Below are positions 1 through 9,084 of a stretch of DNA of 64,000 bases, one piece after another. The stretch comes from Streptomyces sp. NBC_01775 (GTDB lineage: Bacteria; Actinomycetota; Actinomycetes; Streptomycetales; Streptomycetaceae): contig NZ_CP109104.1 of NCBI RefSeq assembly GCF_035917675.1, forward strand, positions 1,116,001 through 1,180,000. The letters run 5' to 3'. The notes below the pieces were generated by a model. It saw nothing but the letters and a program-made list of their open reading frames with translations. It did not search any database and was not told the DNA's origin. Position numbers and translations under genes: made by a program. Positions within the stretch are counted from its first letter, which is position 1, and each line of letters starts with the position of its first letter.

Positions 1-356
1 CGGTCGGGAGGCTGCGCGAACTCGAACACCACCAGGTCGGTGTCGGGGTCGATGACCTGAACCCGCTCGCCGCCGATGTCCACGATGAGGGCGCGAGTCC
101 GTTCGGTGGCCGGCACGACACCGCGGCCGGACGCCCGCGCCAACTCGACCGGGCCGAGTCGCAGCGCGGCAAGCTGCGTCCGGACCTCGTCACCCTGGAC
201 CGGCCCGCCCACCAGCTCACCGGTCAGGGGATCCCATACCCGCACGGAGTTGTGGGTGTCGGCGCTCACAAGCAGAACCTGGCCCTCGTCGGAACGGACG
301 GTGACCAGACGGTCGATGATCCAGCTGTGCCCGCGCAGTTCAAGCTCCGGTTCCAT
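1..356 (-). CDS. WD40-repeat protein, N-terminal part (runs off the left edge)
   Basis: The frame is open from an ATG at 356 to the window edge, about 118 residues. It opens MEPELELRGHSWIIDRL and continues with VLLVSADTHNSVRVWDPLTG, a classic WD40 blade (the S-x-D and V-R-V-W-D strand signature). A second strand-like stretch, ALIVDIGGERVQVIDPDTD, follows. WD40 proteins form beta-propellers used as protein-binding scaffolds; in Streptomyces they are often the C-terminal part of STAND ATPases or Ser/Thr kinases, but this protein begins directly with the repeat. The start is upstream-limited by the divergent gene at 742. The specific role is unknown because most of the protein lies outside the window. 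Confidence 0.7.
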   Translation of the reverse strand, partial: MEPELELRGHSWIIDRLVTVRSDEGQVLLVSADTHNSVRVWDPLTGELVGGPVQGDEVRTQLAALRLGPVELARASGRGVVPATERTRALIVDIGGERVQVIDPDTDLVVFEFAQPPD

Positions 357-741
357 GGGCGCACAGTGTGCCGGATGACGCCGGGACCGGTCCCGCGGGT
401 CTCGCGTTCGAATGGGAAGTCGGCGCGTCGCCGCCGCGCCGCCGATACCGGGTGCGCGACGAGACGCCGAGCCGCGCCGAGTCTCTGCGGCTGTGACGTC
501 CGCAACCGCACGGACGCATACGCCACCGGATGCGGGGCATACCGACTTGTGCTGCCCCACGCGGGCGGCGTACGTGATTCGCGCGCAGGTCCGGGCCACA
601 GGTCTGGCCCTGCACCGGCCCCCGCCCTGTACTGAGCGCAGGGCTCGGCGTACAGGCGCAGGCGTACCACTGCAAAGGTACGACGGACCGCACGGGCACA
701 GGCGAACCGAACCTCGCGGAGCGACTCACCGGGGGCGTGAC
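357..741. other. Divergent intergenic region, 385 bp
   Basis: This stretch separates a leftward WD40 gene from the rightward hydrolase. It is GC-rich with no convincing ORF; long frames on both strands are extensions of neighbouring frames with poor codon bias. The stretch just before 742 has no strong Shine-Dalgarno (ACCGGGGGCGTGAC then ATG). It presumably holds both promoters; I could not identify a clear -10/-35 pair. Confidence 0.4.
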
Positions 742-2355
742 ATGACGGAACCCACATCCACATCCGCGGCCACATCCACCGCCGCCACCGCACGGGCCGA
801 GCCGGGGGCGCCGTACACCGATCCGACCCTGGGCATCCCCGTGGAGACCTCCTGGCGCGGTGAGCCGGTCAACCGGCTGGTGACGATCGGGGACTCGCTG
901 ACCCAGGGCTTCCAGAGCTGCGCCGTCTTCCACACCGGCCTGTCGTATCCGGCGATCATCGCGCACGAGCTGGGCTGGGCCGACCGCTTCCGTCAACCCG
1001 ACTACGACGGCTGCGGCGGACTGCCGCTCAACCTGGAGTTCCTCCTGCGCGACCTGGAGGAGCACTACGGCAAGAACCTCGACTGGTGGGAGACGGCCCC
1101 CGCGCTCTTCCGCGCCCGCCGCTTCATGGACCGGGTGGAGGACTACTGGGAACGGGGCCCGGGCGCGGCGCCCGCCTCGACCACCGCGATCAACCACAAT
1201 CTGGCGGTCTTCAGCTGGGACCTGCGCGACGCGCTGGAGAAGTCGGCGGACGTGTGCCGCAGGGCGATCGGCGCGCCCAAGGACGACCTGGTGCGGCAGA
1301 TGACCGGCAACGCCGTCGAGCGCGCGGCGCTGCGGGCCCTGCCCACGCGCCCGCCGAGGGCGGGCGCGCTCACCCAGCTCGGCGCCGCCGCCGTGCTCGG
1401 CGAGCAGACGGGCGGGCCCGAGGAGGACCGGGAGGGGGACCCCGAGCACGGCATCGAGACGCTGATCGTCTTCCTCGGCGCCAACAACGCGCTCTCCTCG
1501 GTCATCGAGCTGAAGGTCGCGTGGAGCGGCGAGGGCTATGACGACCTGCGCACCAAGGGGAAGTACACGGTGTGGCGGCCCGAGCACTTCGCCGCCGAGC
1601 TGGACCAGGTGGCCGACGCGGTGGAGCGGATCCGCGCCCGGCACGTCATCTGGTGCGCCGTCCCGCACGTCACCATCGCGCCGATCGCGCGCGGCGTGGC
1701 GAGCAAGATGGAATCCGGCTCGCGCTACTTCCCGCACTACACCCGCCCCTGGATCAGCGACAGCGACTTCGACGTGCGGCGCGACCCGCACCTCACCGGC
1801 GAGCAGGCGCGGTCCGTGGACGAGGCGATCGACGAGTACAACGACGCGCTGGCCGAGGTCGTGCGCAGGGGCCGGCACGCGGGCCGCGACTGGTACCTGC
1901 TGGACAGCGCCGGGCTGCTGGACCGGCTCGCCTCACGCCGGTTCGCCGAGGACGAGCAGGCCAGGCCCGGCTGGTGGACCCCCTACCCCCTGCCGGAGGA
2001 GCTGCGCGCGCTCGACCCGGTGCCCAACTCCCGCTTCCTGCTGAGCGACGGCACCCGGCGTATCGACGGGGGACTGTTCTCGCTGGACGGTGTCCACCCG
2101 ACGACGGTCGCCTACGGCGTCCTCGCCCAGGAGCTGATCACGGTGATGCGCTCGGCGGGGGTGGAGTTCCGTACGCCGCACAGTGGCGAGCCGCGCCCCG
2201 ACCCGGTCCAGGTCGACTTCGCCCGGCTGGTGCGGCGCGACACCCTCATCAACCACCCGCCGGGCAACCTGAGATCGGGGCTGCACGCGATCGGCTGGGC
2301 GGACGAGGCGCTGGACGTGCTGAAGCGCACGGTGAGCTTCGGCTTCACCGGCTGA
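742..2355 (+). CDS. SGNH/GDSL-type hydrolase
   Basis: A 537-residue protein with SGNH-hydrolase hallmarks. The nucleophile block is GDSLTQG (serine near residue 52), a GANNA block stands where the GxND oxyanion segment belongs, and DGVHPT near residue 460 carries the Asp-x-x-His pair that completes the triad. The family hydrolyses esters of lipids, polysaccharides or small molecules. At 537 residues it is roughly twice the size of simple GDSL esterases, with a long insertion between the blocks. There is no signal peptide: it begins MTEPTSTSAATSTAATARA, a Thr/Ala-rich tail. The frame stays open upstream to 412, but codon use becomes irregular before 742, so this ATG is preferred. It stands alone in the plus direction. 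Substrate is unknown. Confidence 0.75.
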   Translation: MTEPTSTSAATSTAATARAEPGAPYTDPTLGIPVETSWRGEPVNRLVTIGDSLTQGFQSCAVFHTGLSYPAIIAHELGWADRFRQPDYDGCGGLPLNLEFLLRDLEEHYGKNLDWWETAPALFRARRFMDRVEDYWERGPGAAPASTTAINHNLAVFSWDLRDALEKSADVCRRAIGAPKDDLVRQMTGNAVERAALRALPTRPPRAGALTQLGAAAVLGEQTGGPEEDREGDPEHGIETLIVFLGANNALSSVIELKVAWSGEGYDDLRTKGKYTVWRPEHFAAELDQVADAVERIRARHVIWCAVPHVTIAPIARGVASKMESGSRYFPHYTRPWISDSDFDVRRDPHLTGEQARSVDEAIDEYNDALAEVVRRGRHAGRDWYLLDSAGLLDRLASRRFAEDEQARPGWWTPYPLPEELRALDPVPNSRFLLSDGTRRIDGGLFSLDGVHPTTVAYGVLAQELITVMRSAGVEFRTPHSGEPRPDPVQVDFARLVRRDTLINHPPGNLRSGLHAIGWADEALDVLKRTVSFGFTG

Positions 2356-2462
2356 CCCCGGGCTGCTCCTGGCTGCCCCGGCCGCCCCCGAGGGCGGCCG
2401 GCCAGGGTGGCCGGGTCCGAGGGCCGGCAGGCGGCGGGCTCAGGGTGCCGTCGCCCCGGCGC

Positions 2463-3017
2463 CTACAGCGAGCGGACGACGCGGGCAGGGTTGCCGACGG
2501 CGAGCACGTTCTCGGGGAGGTCCTTGGTGACGACGGTGCCCGCGCCGACGACCGTGTTGGCACCGATGGTGACGCCGGGGCAGACGATGACGCCGCCGCC
2601 GAGCCACACGTTGTCTCCGACACTGATCGGCACGGCCTTCTCCCACCCGGCCCGCCGCCGCTCGGCGTCCATCTCGTGGGTCGACGTCAGCAGTTGGACG
2701 TTGGGACCGATCTGCACGTCGCGGCCGATGGTGATGGGGGCCGAGTCCAGGAAGACGGCGCCGAAGTTGATGAAGGTGTTGGCGCCGATCGTCAGGTAGG
2801 TGCCGAAGTCGCAGGAGAACGGCGGGCGGATACGGACGTCCTCGCCGAGGTCTCCGATCAACTGCTCCAGTATCGCCAGGCGTTCGGCGGGCGGCGCCGT
2901 GGCCGCCGCGTTGTAGGCCGCGCACAGCTCGGCGCGCCGCACGGTCTCCCGCGCCAGCTCCTCGTCGTCGGGGATGAACCAGTCCCCCGCCAGCATGCGC
3001 TGCTTGTTCTCGCCCAC
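2463..3017 (-). CDS. Maltose/galactoside O-acetyltransferase family protein (hexapeptide repeat)
   Basis: A 184-residue protein of the LacA/Maa/NodL type, which uses acetyl-CoA to acetylate hydroxyls of sugars. The N-terminal segment KQRMLAGDWFIPDDEEL is the Mac domain, followed by left-handed beta-helix hexapeptide repeats (IGANTFINF, ITIGRDVQIGPNV, ISVGDNVWLGGGVIV, VTIGANTVVGAGTVV). The catalytic histidine is in the STHEMDAERR segment and the family ending NVLAVGNPARVVR is intact. The GTG at 3017 was chosen because GGAGAGG lies 6-7 nt upstream on the minus strand and the Mac domain starts immediately. It converges on the hydrolase and diverges from the dehydrogenase at 3264. Acceptor sugar is not predictable. 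Confidence 0.85.
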   Translation of the reverse strand: MGENKQRMLAGDWFIPDDEELARETVRRAELCAAYNAAATAPPAERLAILEQLIGDLGEDVRIRPPFSCDFGTYLTIGANTFINFGAVFLDSAPITIGRDVQIGPNVQLLTSTHEMDAERRRAGWEKAVPISVGDNVWLGGGVIVCPGVTIGANTVVGAGTVVTKDLPENVLAVGNPARVVRSL

Positions 3018-3263
3018 GGCTGTCCTCTCCCATGCTCGGCTGCGTCCAGGAGAGGATCCTCCCTCACCCGTCGCCGTCCCCCGCGCCCCGGACCTCATCC
3101 CCGGAGCATAAGTCCGGCTCATGCTCAGCGTGCCGAGGCTGAATTCTCGGGCGGTTGGGAGCGGGTCGGCGGTCCGGCACCGTGGGCGCTCACGTCCGGC
3201 GCGCGCCCAGCCGCGCGACGCGTGGACGTCCGACGCACCCCGCGACCCGAAGGAGCGAACGAC

Positions 3264-4424
3264 GTGACCGAGGCACCAGCGGGACTCCTCTCGCAGATGG
3301 ACGAGTGGGGGCCGGAGAAGGTGGTATGCGTCTCGGACTCGCGCACCGGCATGCGCGGCGTCCTCGTGCTGGACAACACCGCTCGCGGCATGGGCAAGGG
3401 CGGGACGCGGATGAGTCCTACCCTCGACGTGCCCGAGATCGCGCGGCTCGCCCGCACCATGACGTGGAAGTGGGCCGCCGTCGACCTCTTCCAGGGCGGC
3501 GCCAAGGCCGGCATCCTCGGCGATCCGCACGCGCCCGGCAAGGAGGCGGTGCTGCGCGCCTTCGCCCGCGCCCTGGCCAACGAGGTGCCGCGCGAGTACG
3601 TCCTCGGCCTCGACATGGGTCTGACCGAGCGCGACGCGGCGATCCTCCGCGACGAGCTGGGCGACCGGGGCGCGGCCGTGGGCCTGCCCGCCGCTCTCGG
3701 CGGGGTGCCCTACGACGAGCTGGGCGTGACCGGATACGGCGTGGCCGAGTCCGCCGAGGCCGCGGGCGAGGCGATCGGGCTGCCGCTGCGCGGGGCGCGG
3801 GTGGCGCTCCAGGGGTTCGGCGCCGTGGGCGCGGCGGCGGCCCGGCGGCTGGCCGCGCTGGGCGCCGTCGTGGTCGCCGTCTCCACCGGGGAGGGCGCCG
3901 TGCACGATCCGGACGGTCTGGACCTGGCGGCGATGCTGAGGCTGCGCGACGAGTACGGCGACGCGTGTGTGCTGCACGGTGCGGGCCGGCGGCTGCCGGT
4001 GGGCGGGGAGCTGCGCGTCGACGCGGACATCCTGGTGCCCGCCGCGCGCGAGGACGCGGTGGACGAGGAGATCGCCCGCGCCACGCGGGCCCGGCTGGTG
4101 GTCGAGGGCGCCAACTCGCCGACCACGCCCCGCGCCAAGGCCGCGCTGGCCGGGCGCGGCATCGTGACCGTGCCCGACTTCATCGCCAACGCGGGCGGGG
4201 TGGTGGCCGCCGCCTTCGCCATGGACGCGCGCTACTCCCCCTTCCGGCCCGAGCCCGCACAGATCTTCACCACCGCCTCGGCGAAGCTGCGCGCCAACAC
4301 CGCGCAGGTCCTGGAAGAGAGCAGGCTGCGGGGCAGCACCCCGCACGAGGCGGCGACGGCCCTCGCGCAGGAGCGGGTACGCGCCGCGATGGAGCTGCGG
4401 GGCAGGCTCCCGCGCGCGAGCTGA
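3264..4424 (+). CDS. Glu/Leu/Phe/Val-type amino-acid dehydrogenase
   Basis: A 386-residue protein of the Glu/Leu/Phe/Val dehydrogenase family, which oxidatively deaminates an amino acid to a 2-oxo acid with NAD(P). The N-terminal catalytic half includes MTWKWAAVDLFQGGAKAGI, the family's lysine-containing substrate site; the C-terminal Rossmann half has LQGFGAVGAAAARRLAALGA, a GxGxxG-like dinucleotide fold, then VVEGANSPTTP and PDFIANAGGVV, typical of the family. The GTG at 3264 follows AAGGAGCGAACGAC, a strong ribosome site. Only 90 bp separate it from the hglS-type gene and both read the same way, so they probably share a transcript. Since that neighbour acts on 2-oxoadipate, a 2-aminoadipate-deaminating role is possible, but this is inference. 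Confidence 0.8.
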   Translation: MTEAPAGLLSQMDEWGPEKVVCVSDSRTGMRGVLVLDNTARGMGKGGTRMSPTLDVPEIARLARTMTWKWAAVDLFQGGAKAGILGDPHAPGKEAVLRAFARALANEVPREYVLGLDMGLTERDAAILRDELGDRGAAVGLPAALGGVPYDELGVTGYGVAESAEAAGEAIGLPLRGARVALQGFGAVGAAAARRLAALGAVVVAVSTGEGAVHDPDGLDLAAMLRLRDEYGDACVLHGAGRRLPVGGELRVDADILVPAAREDAVDEEIARATRARLVVEGANSPTTPRAKAALAGRGIVTVPDFIANAGGVVAAAFAMDARYSPFRPEPAQIFTTASAKLRANTAQVLEESRLRGSTPHEAATALAQERVRAAMELRGRLPRAS

Positions 4425-4514
4425 CCCGCGCCCCGCGCACTCGTACGCCCGCTCCCCTGCTCCCCCGCGCCCGTCCCCACATCCCCTCGTCCCCACATCC
4501 AGGAGAGGCATCGC

Positions 4515-5858
4515 ATGACTCAGCAGGCCACCGTCCCCCCGCACGAGCTGCGCGCCCGCTTCGCGCGCGGCCTGTCCGAGCTGTACGGCAGGGAAGTGCC
4601 CGCCTACACCACGCTCGTGGACGTCTCCCAGCAGGTGAACACCGAGGTGCTCGCCGAGCGGGGCAGCGCGGCCGAGCGGCTCGGCGACATCGCCCGCGTC
4701 ACCGCCGAGCGGCACGGCGCCATCCGCGTGGGCACCCCGGAGGAACTCGCCCAGGTGGCCCGGGTGTTCGGTGCGGTGGGGATGTATCCCACCGGCTTCT
4801 ACGATCTGCGCGAGGCCGCGCCCTCCCCCGTGCCCGTCGTCTCCACGGCCTTCCGCCCGGTCGACAAGGAGGAGCTGGCCCGCAACCCCTTCCGGGTCTT
4901 CACCTCCTTGCTGGTGCCCGAGGACCGGCGCTTCTTCGACGCGGAGCTGGAGGCAAAGCTCAAGGAGTTCCTGTCCGCCCGCAGGCTCTTCCCCGAGGAG
5001 CTGCTGGAGCTGGCCGACCGCGCCGAGTCCGACGGCGGGCTGGGCGAGCCGGCGGCCGAACGCTTCCTGGAGCTGGCCACCGGAGCCTTCGCGCTGTCCG
5101 GCGAACCGGTGGACCGCGCCTGGTACGCCACGCTGGAGCAGGTCTCCAGTGTGGCCGCCGACATCGGCGGCGTCGGCTCCACCCACATCAACCATCTGAC
5201 CCCGCGCGTCCTGGACATCGACGCGCTCTACGAGCGGATGCGGGCGCGCGGCGTCGAGATGATCGACAAGATCCAGGGCCCGCCCCGCCGGGAGGGCCCG
5301 GACGTGCTGCTGCGGCAGACCTCGTTCCGCGCGCTGTCCGAGCCGCGCCGCTTCCGTGAGGCGGACGGCACGGTGCGCGAGGGCGCGCTGCGGGTGCGGT
5401 TCGGCGAGGTCGAGGCGCGCGGGATCGCCCTGACCCGGGCCGGCCGCGACCTGTACGACGCGGCCCTGGCCAGCGGCGGGTACGAGGAGCGCATGCCGCG
5501 CACCGAACGCGAACTCCTCGCCCGCGACCTGGCGTTCTTCACCTTCCGAGCCGTACCGGAGCGGGGCGGGACACCCTCGTCCGGCGACCTGCTCACGCTC
5601 GTGGACGAGGGCCGGCTCGTGCCGGAGCCGATCGTCTACGAGGACTTCCTGCCCCGTTCGGCCGCCGGTATCTTCTCCTCCAACCTCACGGGAGAGGGCT
5701 CGATGGACGCCTCACGGGACACGGCGGCGCGGGACGCGGCCTGGCTCGCCGAGGTGGTCGGCCGTACGGTGCACGACCCCTACGAGCTGTACGCGGCCCA
5801 GCGCGAGGCCTCCTTGCGCGAGGCCGCCGCGCGGCTTGGCCTCCCCCGGATCGGCTGA
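4515..5858 (+). CDS. hglS: 2-oxoadipate dioxygenase/decarboxylase-like protein (DUF1338, HglS/YdcJ family)
   Basis: A 447-residue protein matching the DUF1338/YdcJ family, now known as HglS, an Fe(II) enzyme with a VOC-like fold that converts 2-oxoadipate to D-2-hydroxyglutarate in lysine breakdown. The expected metal ligands are visible: H67 in RHGAIRVG, H224 in STHINHLTPR and E298 in FGEVEARGIALT. The family sequence VGMYPTGFYDLR is also intact. The ATG at 4515 is preceded by AGGAGAGGCATCGC. It follows an amino-acid dehydrogenase and converges with a LysR gene. The pairing suggests lysine or 2-aminoadipate catabolism. Family assignment is firm; substrate is taken from the characterised Pseudomonas enzyme. 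Confidence 0.85.
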   Translation: MTQQATVPPHELRARFARGLSELYGREVPAYTTLVDVSQQVNTEVLAERGSAAERLGDIARVTAERHGAIRVGTPEELAQVARVFGAVGMYPTGFYDLREAAPSPVPVVSTAFRPVDKEELARNPFRVFTSLLVPEDRRFFDAELEAKLKEFLSARRLFPEELLELADRAESDGGLGEPAAERFLELATGAFALSGEPVDRAWYATLEQVSSVAADIGGVGSTHINHLTPRVLDIDALYERMRARGVEMIDKIQGPPRREGPDVLLRQTSFRALSEPRRFREADGTVREGALRVRFGEVEARGIALTRAGRDLYDAALASGGYEERMPRTERELLARDLAFFTFRAVPERGGTPSSGDLLTLVDEGRLVPEPIVYEDFLPRSAAGIFSSNLTGEGSMDASRDTAARDAAWLAEVVGRTVHDPYELYAAQREASLREAAARLGLPRIG

Positions 5859-5910
5859 GGCAACGGCCGGTGCGCGCCCTGCGCTCCCCGGCCTTCTCGG
5901 CGTCTCCGGC

Positions 5911-5940
5911 GCACTTCGGCGCACTTCGGCGCACTTCGGC
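5911..5940. repeat. Three perfect 10-bp direct repeats
   Basis: GCACTTCGGC occurs three times head to tail, followed by a degenerate GCGCAC. It lies between the stop of the hglS-type gene and the stop of the convergent LysR gene, so it is non-coding. Probably slippage-derived. Confidence 0.8.
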
Positions 5941-5967
5941 GCGCACCCGCCGAGTCGGCGCCGGGGA

Positions 5968-6873
5968 TCAGCCGTTGCCCCGCTCGTGCGCTGCGGCGGC
6001 GCGGGTCAGCGCGTCCAGGAGCGGGGGCAGGAGGGGGTTGAAGTTGGCGGTGCGGTGGATGGCCAGAACGCGGCGGCCGGGTGCGTCGCCTGCCAGCGGC
6101 AGCGGCCCGGGTGCCGCGCGCAGCGCGAGCCCGGGGACCAGCGCCACCCCCAGCCCGGCCGCCACCAGCTCGCTCACGGCGCCGTAGTCGTTGGTGCGGA
6201 AGGCGACGCGGGGCGCGAACCCGGCCGTGGCACACAGCAGGCTGAGCGATCTGGCGCCCGCGGTGTCCTCGCGGCTGGAGATCCAGGTCTCCTCGGCCAG
6301 CGCGCCGAGCGGCACCCGCTCCTCGTCCCGGCCCGGGTGCGCGGGCGGGAGCAGTACCCGCAGCGGCTCGTGCAGCAGCTCGGTGACCGTCAGCTGTGCG
6401 GGCACGGTGCGCGGCACCAGGTCGTAGACGTAGACGAGCGCGACGTCCAGCGTGTCGGAGAGCAGCAGCGGAAGCAGCTCGTCCGGCTCGCCCTCCTCCA
6501 GGGACACCTCGGCCCCGGGCTGCTGCTGGACGAAGCGGGCCAGGGCCCAGGGGATGAGCGCGGCGCCCGCCGTGGGGAAGCTGCCGACCCGTACGAGCCC
6601 GCGCTCGCCCGCCGCCAGGGCACGCACCTCGTGCTCCAGCGCCGCCAGCTGGTCGAGGAACCGGGTGCAGCGCTCGCCCAGGGCGACGGCCGCGCGTGTG
6701 GGGTGGATGGTGCGGGCGCCGCGCTCGAAGAGGACGAGGCCCGTGGTGCGCTCCAGCGCGCTGATCTGCTGGGAGACGGCGGAGGCCGTGTAGCCCAGGC
6801 GGGCCGCCGCCTCGCTGAGGGACCCGGTGGCCAGGACCTCGCTGAGGGTGCGTACGTGCACGGGGTTGAGCAT
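5968..6873 (-). CDS. LysR-family transcriptional regulator
   Basis: A 301-residue LysR-type protein. The N-terminal winged helix is LNPVHVRTLSEVLATGSLS then AAARLGYTASAVSQQISALE, matching the family HTH (A-A-x-x-L-x-x-T-x-x-x-V-S-x-Q-I). A co-inducer-binding domain of about 210 residues follows, with the usual DVALVYVYD segment and a VAAGLGVALVPGLAL stretch. It starts at ATG 6873. It converges with the lysine-type catabolic genes rather than diverging from them, so its target is not given by geometry; it may regulate that pair or act elsewhere. The ligand is unknown. Confidence 0.88.
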   Translation of the reverse strand: MLNPVHVRTLSEVLATGSLSEAAARLGYTASAVSQQISALERTTGLVLFERGARTIHPTRAAVALGERCTRFLDQLAALEHEVRALAAGERGLVRVGSFPTAGAALIPWALARFVQQQPGAEVSLEEGEPDELLPLLLSDTLDVALVYVYDLVPRTVPAQLTVTELLHEPLRVLLPPAHPGRDEERVPLGALAEETWISSREDTAGARSLSLLCATAGFAPRVAFRTNDYGAVSELVAAGLGVALVPGLALRAAPGPLPLAGDAPGRRVLAIHRTANFNPLLPPLLDALTRAAAAHERGNG

Positions 6874-7002
6874 AGGCGGAACGGTAACCCAGCCTCCGGG
6901 GCGTGCTCCCGCCTCATTCGCCCTGGTGACGGCGCTCGCGCACGCTGTCGTCGTCCCTCACGGCTCCCCCTGCCGCCCCTCACGACTCCCCCTGCCCGTC
7001 CC

Positions 7003-9084
7003 TCACAGCTCGCGCAGGCGCTCCTCCAGCCGTCGTACCGTCGCCGGGCTGAGGGGGCGGGCGAGCTTCCTGGCCTGCTCGTAGCGTTCGCGGGCCCGTT
7101 CGCGATCGCCGTCGGCCTGGGCGACCCTGCCCATCAGTTCGAGCGTGCGGGCCTGCCCGTCGGGGGCGCCCAGCGTCTCGAAGGCGGCCAGCGCCGTGCG
7201 CAGTTCGCGCTCGCCGCCGCTGCTGTCCCCTGCCCGCGCCTTGGCCTGGCCCAGCAGGGTGAGGGCGCGCGCGGCGCCATGGCCGTCCCCGTGTGCGGTC
7301 AGGTCGGCCTGGGCCCGGGCCAGGTGGCGCACCGCGCGCCCCCAGTCGCGGGCGAGCAGCGCGGTCTCGCCGAGGCCGAGGCGGGAGTGCGCGGCCCCGT
7401 GCCCGTCGGCGAGTTCCGCACGAAGCCGCAGCGCGTCCCGGAAGCCGGCCTCGGCACCGGCGAGTTCGCGCACCCGCAGCCGGGTGGTGGCGAGGCCGTC
7501 GAGGGCTTCGGCCCGCTGGTGGGGGTCCTTGTCCTGCTCGGCGTGCCGGCCGGCGAGCGCGTACCACTCGGCGGCCTCCTCGTAGCGTCCCGCCTCGCGC
7601 AGCCCCTCGGCGCCGGACAGCAGCATCCGGCCCTCACCCGCGCGGGATCCGGCGCGGCGCGCCGCGGCGAGGCCCATCTCGTGCGCCTCGATCCACAGGG
7701 CCGAGGGATTCAGCCGGCTGAACAGCGGCCACATGGCGTCGGCCAACTGCCAGCAGACGGTGTCCCATCCGGCGGCGGCGCTGTGGCGGAGGACGGCCAT
7801 GAGGCTGTGGCGTTCGGCGTCGAGCCAGGCGAGCGCCGCCTTCTCCCCGGCGAAGGCGGGGGTGGGCGGGGGCGGTGCGCGGTGGTCGCGTTCGGGGGCG
7901 TGGCGGCCGGGGGCCAGCACGGCGGTGGCGCGGGTGGCGGTGTGCAGGCACCAGTCGGCGTAGCGGCGGACGGTCTCTTCCTGGGTCAGCGCGGTCTCGT
8001 CCCGCTCGCCCCGGCGGCAGGCGTGTGCGCGCACCAGGTCGTGGAAGCGGTACGCCCCACCCCGGCCCGAGGGCTCCAGCAGCCCCGCGCGGACGAGCGT
8101 CGCGAGGTCGGCGGCGGCCTGGCCCGGGGCCCGGTCGCACACGGCGGCGGCCAACTGCGGGGTGCAGGCGGAGGCGGGTATCAGCCCCAGCCGCCGGTAG
8201 GTGCGGGCGGCGTCGGGCGGCAGCAGCCGGTAGGACTCGTCCAGCGTGGCGGAGACGGCCGCGTGCCCTTCGGCCCGCAAGGAGGAACCGGGCTGTCCGA
8301 GCCCCCGGGACAGCGCGGCGGCGAGCGCCCCGACGGGCTGTTCCGGGTGGAGGGCGAGTTGGGCGGCGGCCAGCCGGACGGGCAGCGGCAGGCAGGCGCA
8401 GAGGGTGACCACGTCGATGGCGCCGTGCGGCTCCCGCCCGGTGCGCTCGCCGTCCCCCGCGCGGGCCAGCAGGGTGACGGCGGCGGCGGGGGTGAGGGCG
8501 CCGAGGGAGTGCAGGGCCGCGCCGTCGGCCAGGAGCGCGGTGAGGGAGCCGCGGCTGGTGACCACGGCGAGGCTGCCGCCGCCCGCCGGCAGCAGGGGCC
8601 GCACCTGCGCGGCGTCGGCGGCGTCGTCCAGCAGGACGGCGACGGGCAGTTCGGCGGCCAGAGCGCGCCACAGCGTGCCGCGTTCGGCCGGGTCGGCGGG
8701 GACGGGGGCCACACCCAGGGCGCGCAGCAGCCGCTCCAGCACATCGGCGGCAGGTGCCGGTCCGTACGGCGCGTGTGCGGCGAGGTCGGCGTACAGGATC
8801 CGCCCGAAGGAGCCCGCGCGGCGGCGCAGCCACCGGTTCACCAGCGCGGTCTTCCCCACCCCGGCGGGCCCGCTGACCACCAGCGCCGTCGCCGGGTCCC
8901 CGGGGCCACCCGGGGCGCCGGAGCGGCGGGGGTCACCGGAGCGACGGGCCGTGAGGTGGTCGAGGGTGCGCATGTCCTCGTGGCGGCCCACGAAGTACGC
9001 GCTCTCCGGGGGGAGTCGGCAGGGAGGATCCGGTTCGGGCACCGGCTCAGGTCTCGGTCCGGGCCCTGGTTCGGGCTCTGGCAT
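7003..9084 (-). CDS. STAND-family ATPase with TPR-like C-terminal repeats
   Basis: A 693-residue protein. After a Pro/Glu-rich N-terminal tail comes YFVGRHEDMRTLDHL, then Walker A GPAGVGKTAL, Walker B-like VAVLLDDAAD and VVTSRG, the order seen in NB-ARC/STAND ATPases. A winged-helix-like segment precedes a C-terminal half of TPR-type helical pairs (for example AEALDGLATTRLRVRELAGAE). STAND proteins are ATP-driven switches for signalling, regulation or phage defence. Unlike SARP/AfsR regulators it has no N-terminal DNA-binding or BTAD domain, so it is not a classical SARP. It is divergent from the Hint-metallopeptidase operon across 324 bp, so shared regulation is possible but unproven. Confidence 0.8.
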   Translation of the reverse strand: MPEPEPGPGPRPEPVPEPDPPCRLPPESAYFVGRHEDMRTLDHLTARRSGDPRRSGAPGGPGDPATALVVSGPAGVGKTALVNRWLRRRAGSFGRILYADLAAHAPYGPAPAADVLERLLRALGVAPVPADPAERGTLWRALAAELPVAVLLDDAADAAQVRPLLPAGGGSLAVVTSRGSLTALLADGAALHSLGALTPAAAVTLLARAGDGERTGREPHGAIDVVTLCACLPLPVRLAAAQLALHPEQPVGALAAALSRGLGQPGSSLRAEGHAAVSATLDESYRLLPPDAARTYRRLGLIPASACTPQLAAAVCDRAPGQAAADLATLVRAGLLEPSGRGGAYRFHDLVRAHACRRGERDETALTQEETVRRYADWCLHTATRATAVLAPGRHAPERDHRAPPPPTPAFAGEKAALAWLDAERHSLMAVLRHSAAAGWDTVCWQLADAMWPLFSRLNPSALWIEAHEMGLAAARRAGSRAGEGRMLLSGAEGLREAGRYEEAAEWYALAGRHAEQDKDPHQRAEALDGLATTRLRVRELAGAEAGFRDALRLRAELADGHGAAHSRLGLGETALLARDWGRAVRHLARAQADLTAHGDGHGAARALTLLGQAKARAGDSSGGERELRTALAAFETLGAPDGQARTLELMGRVAQADGDRERARERYEQARKLARPLSPATVRRLEERLREL

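Noticed and set aside
1572..4424. 950-codon plus-strand open frame
   Set aside because: Only the part from 3264 encodes a recognisable enzyme; the upstream part is a shadow of the SGNH gene and acetyltransferase with Arg/Ala/Pro-rich nonsense.
7003..9084. SARP/AfsR-type antibiotic regulator
   Set aside because: The ATPase and TPR-like parts fit, but no OmpR-type DNA-binding or BTAD domain is present, so it was called a STAND ATPase only.
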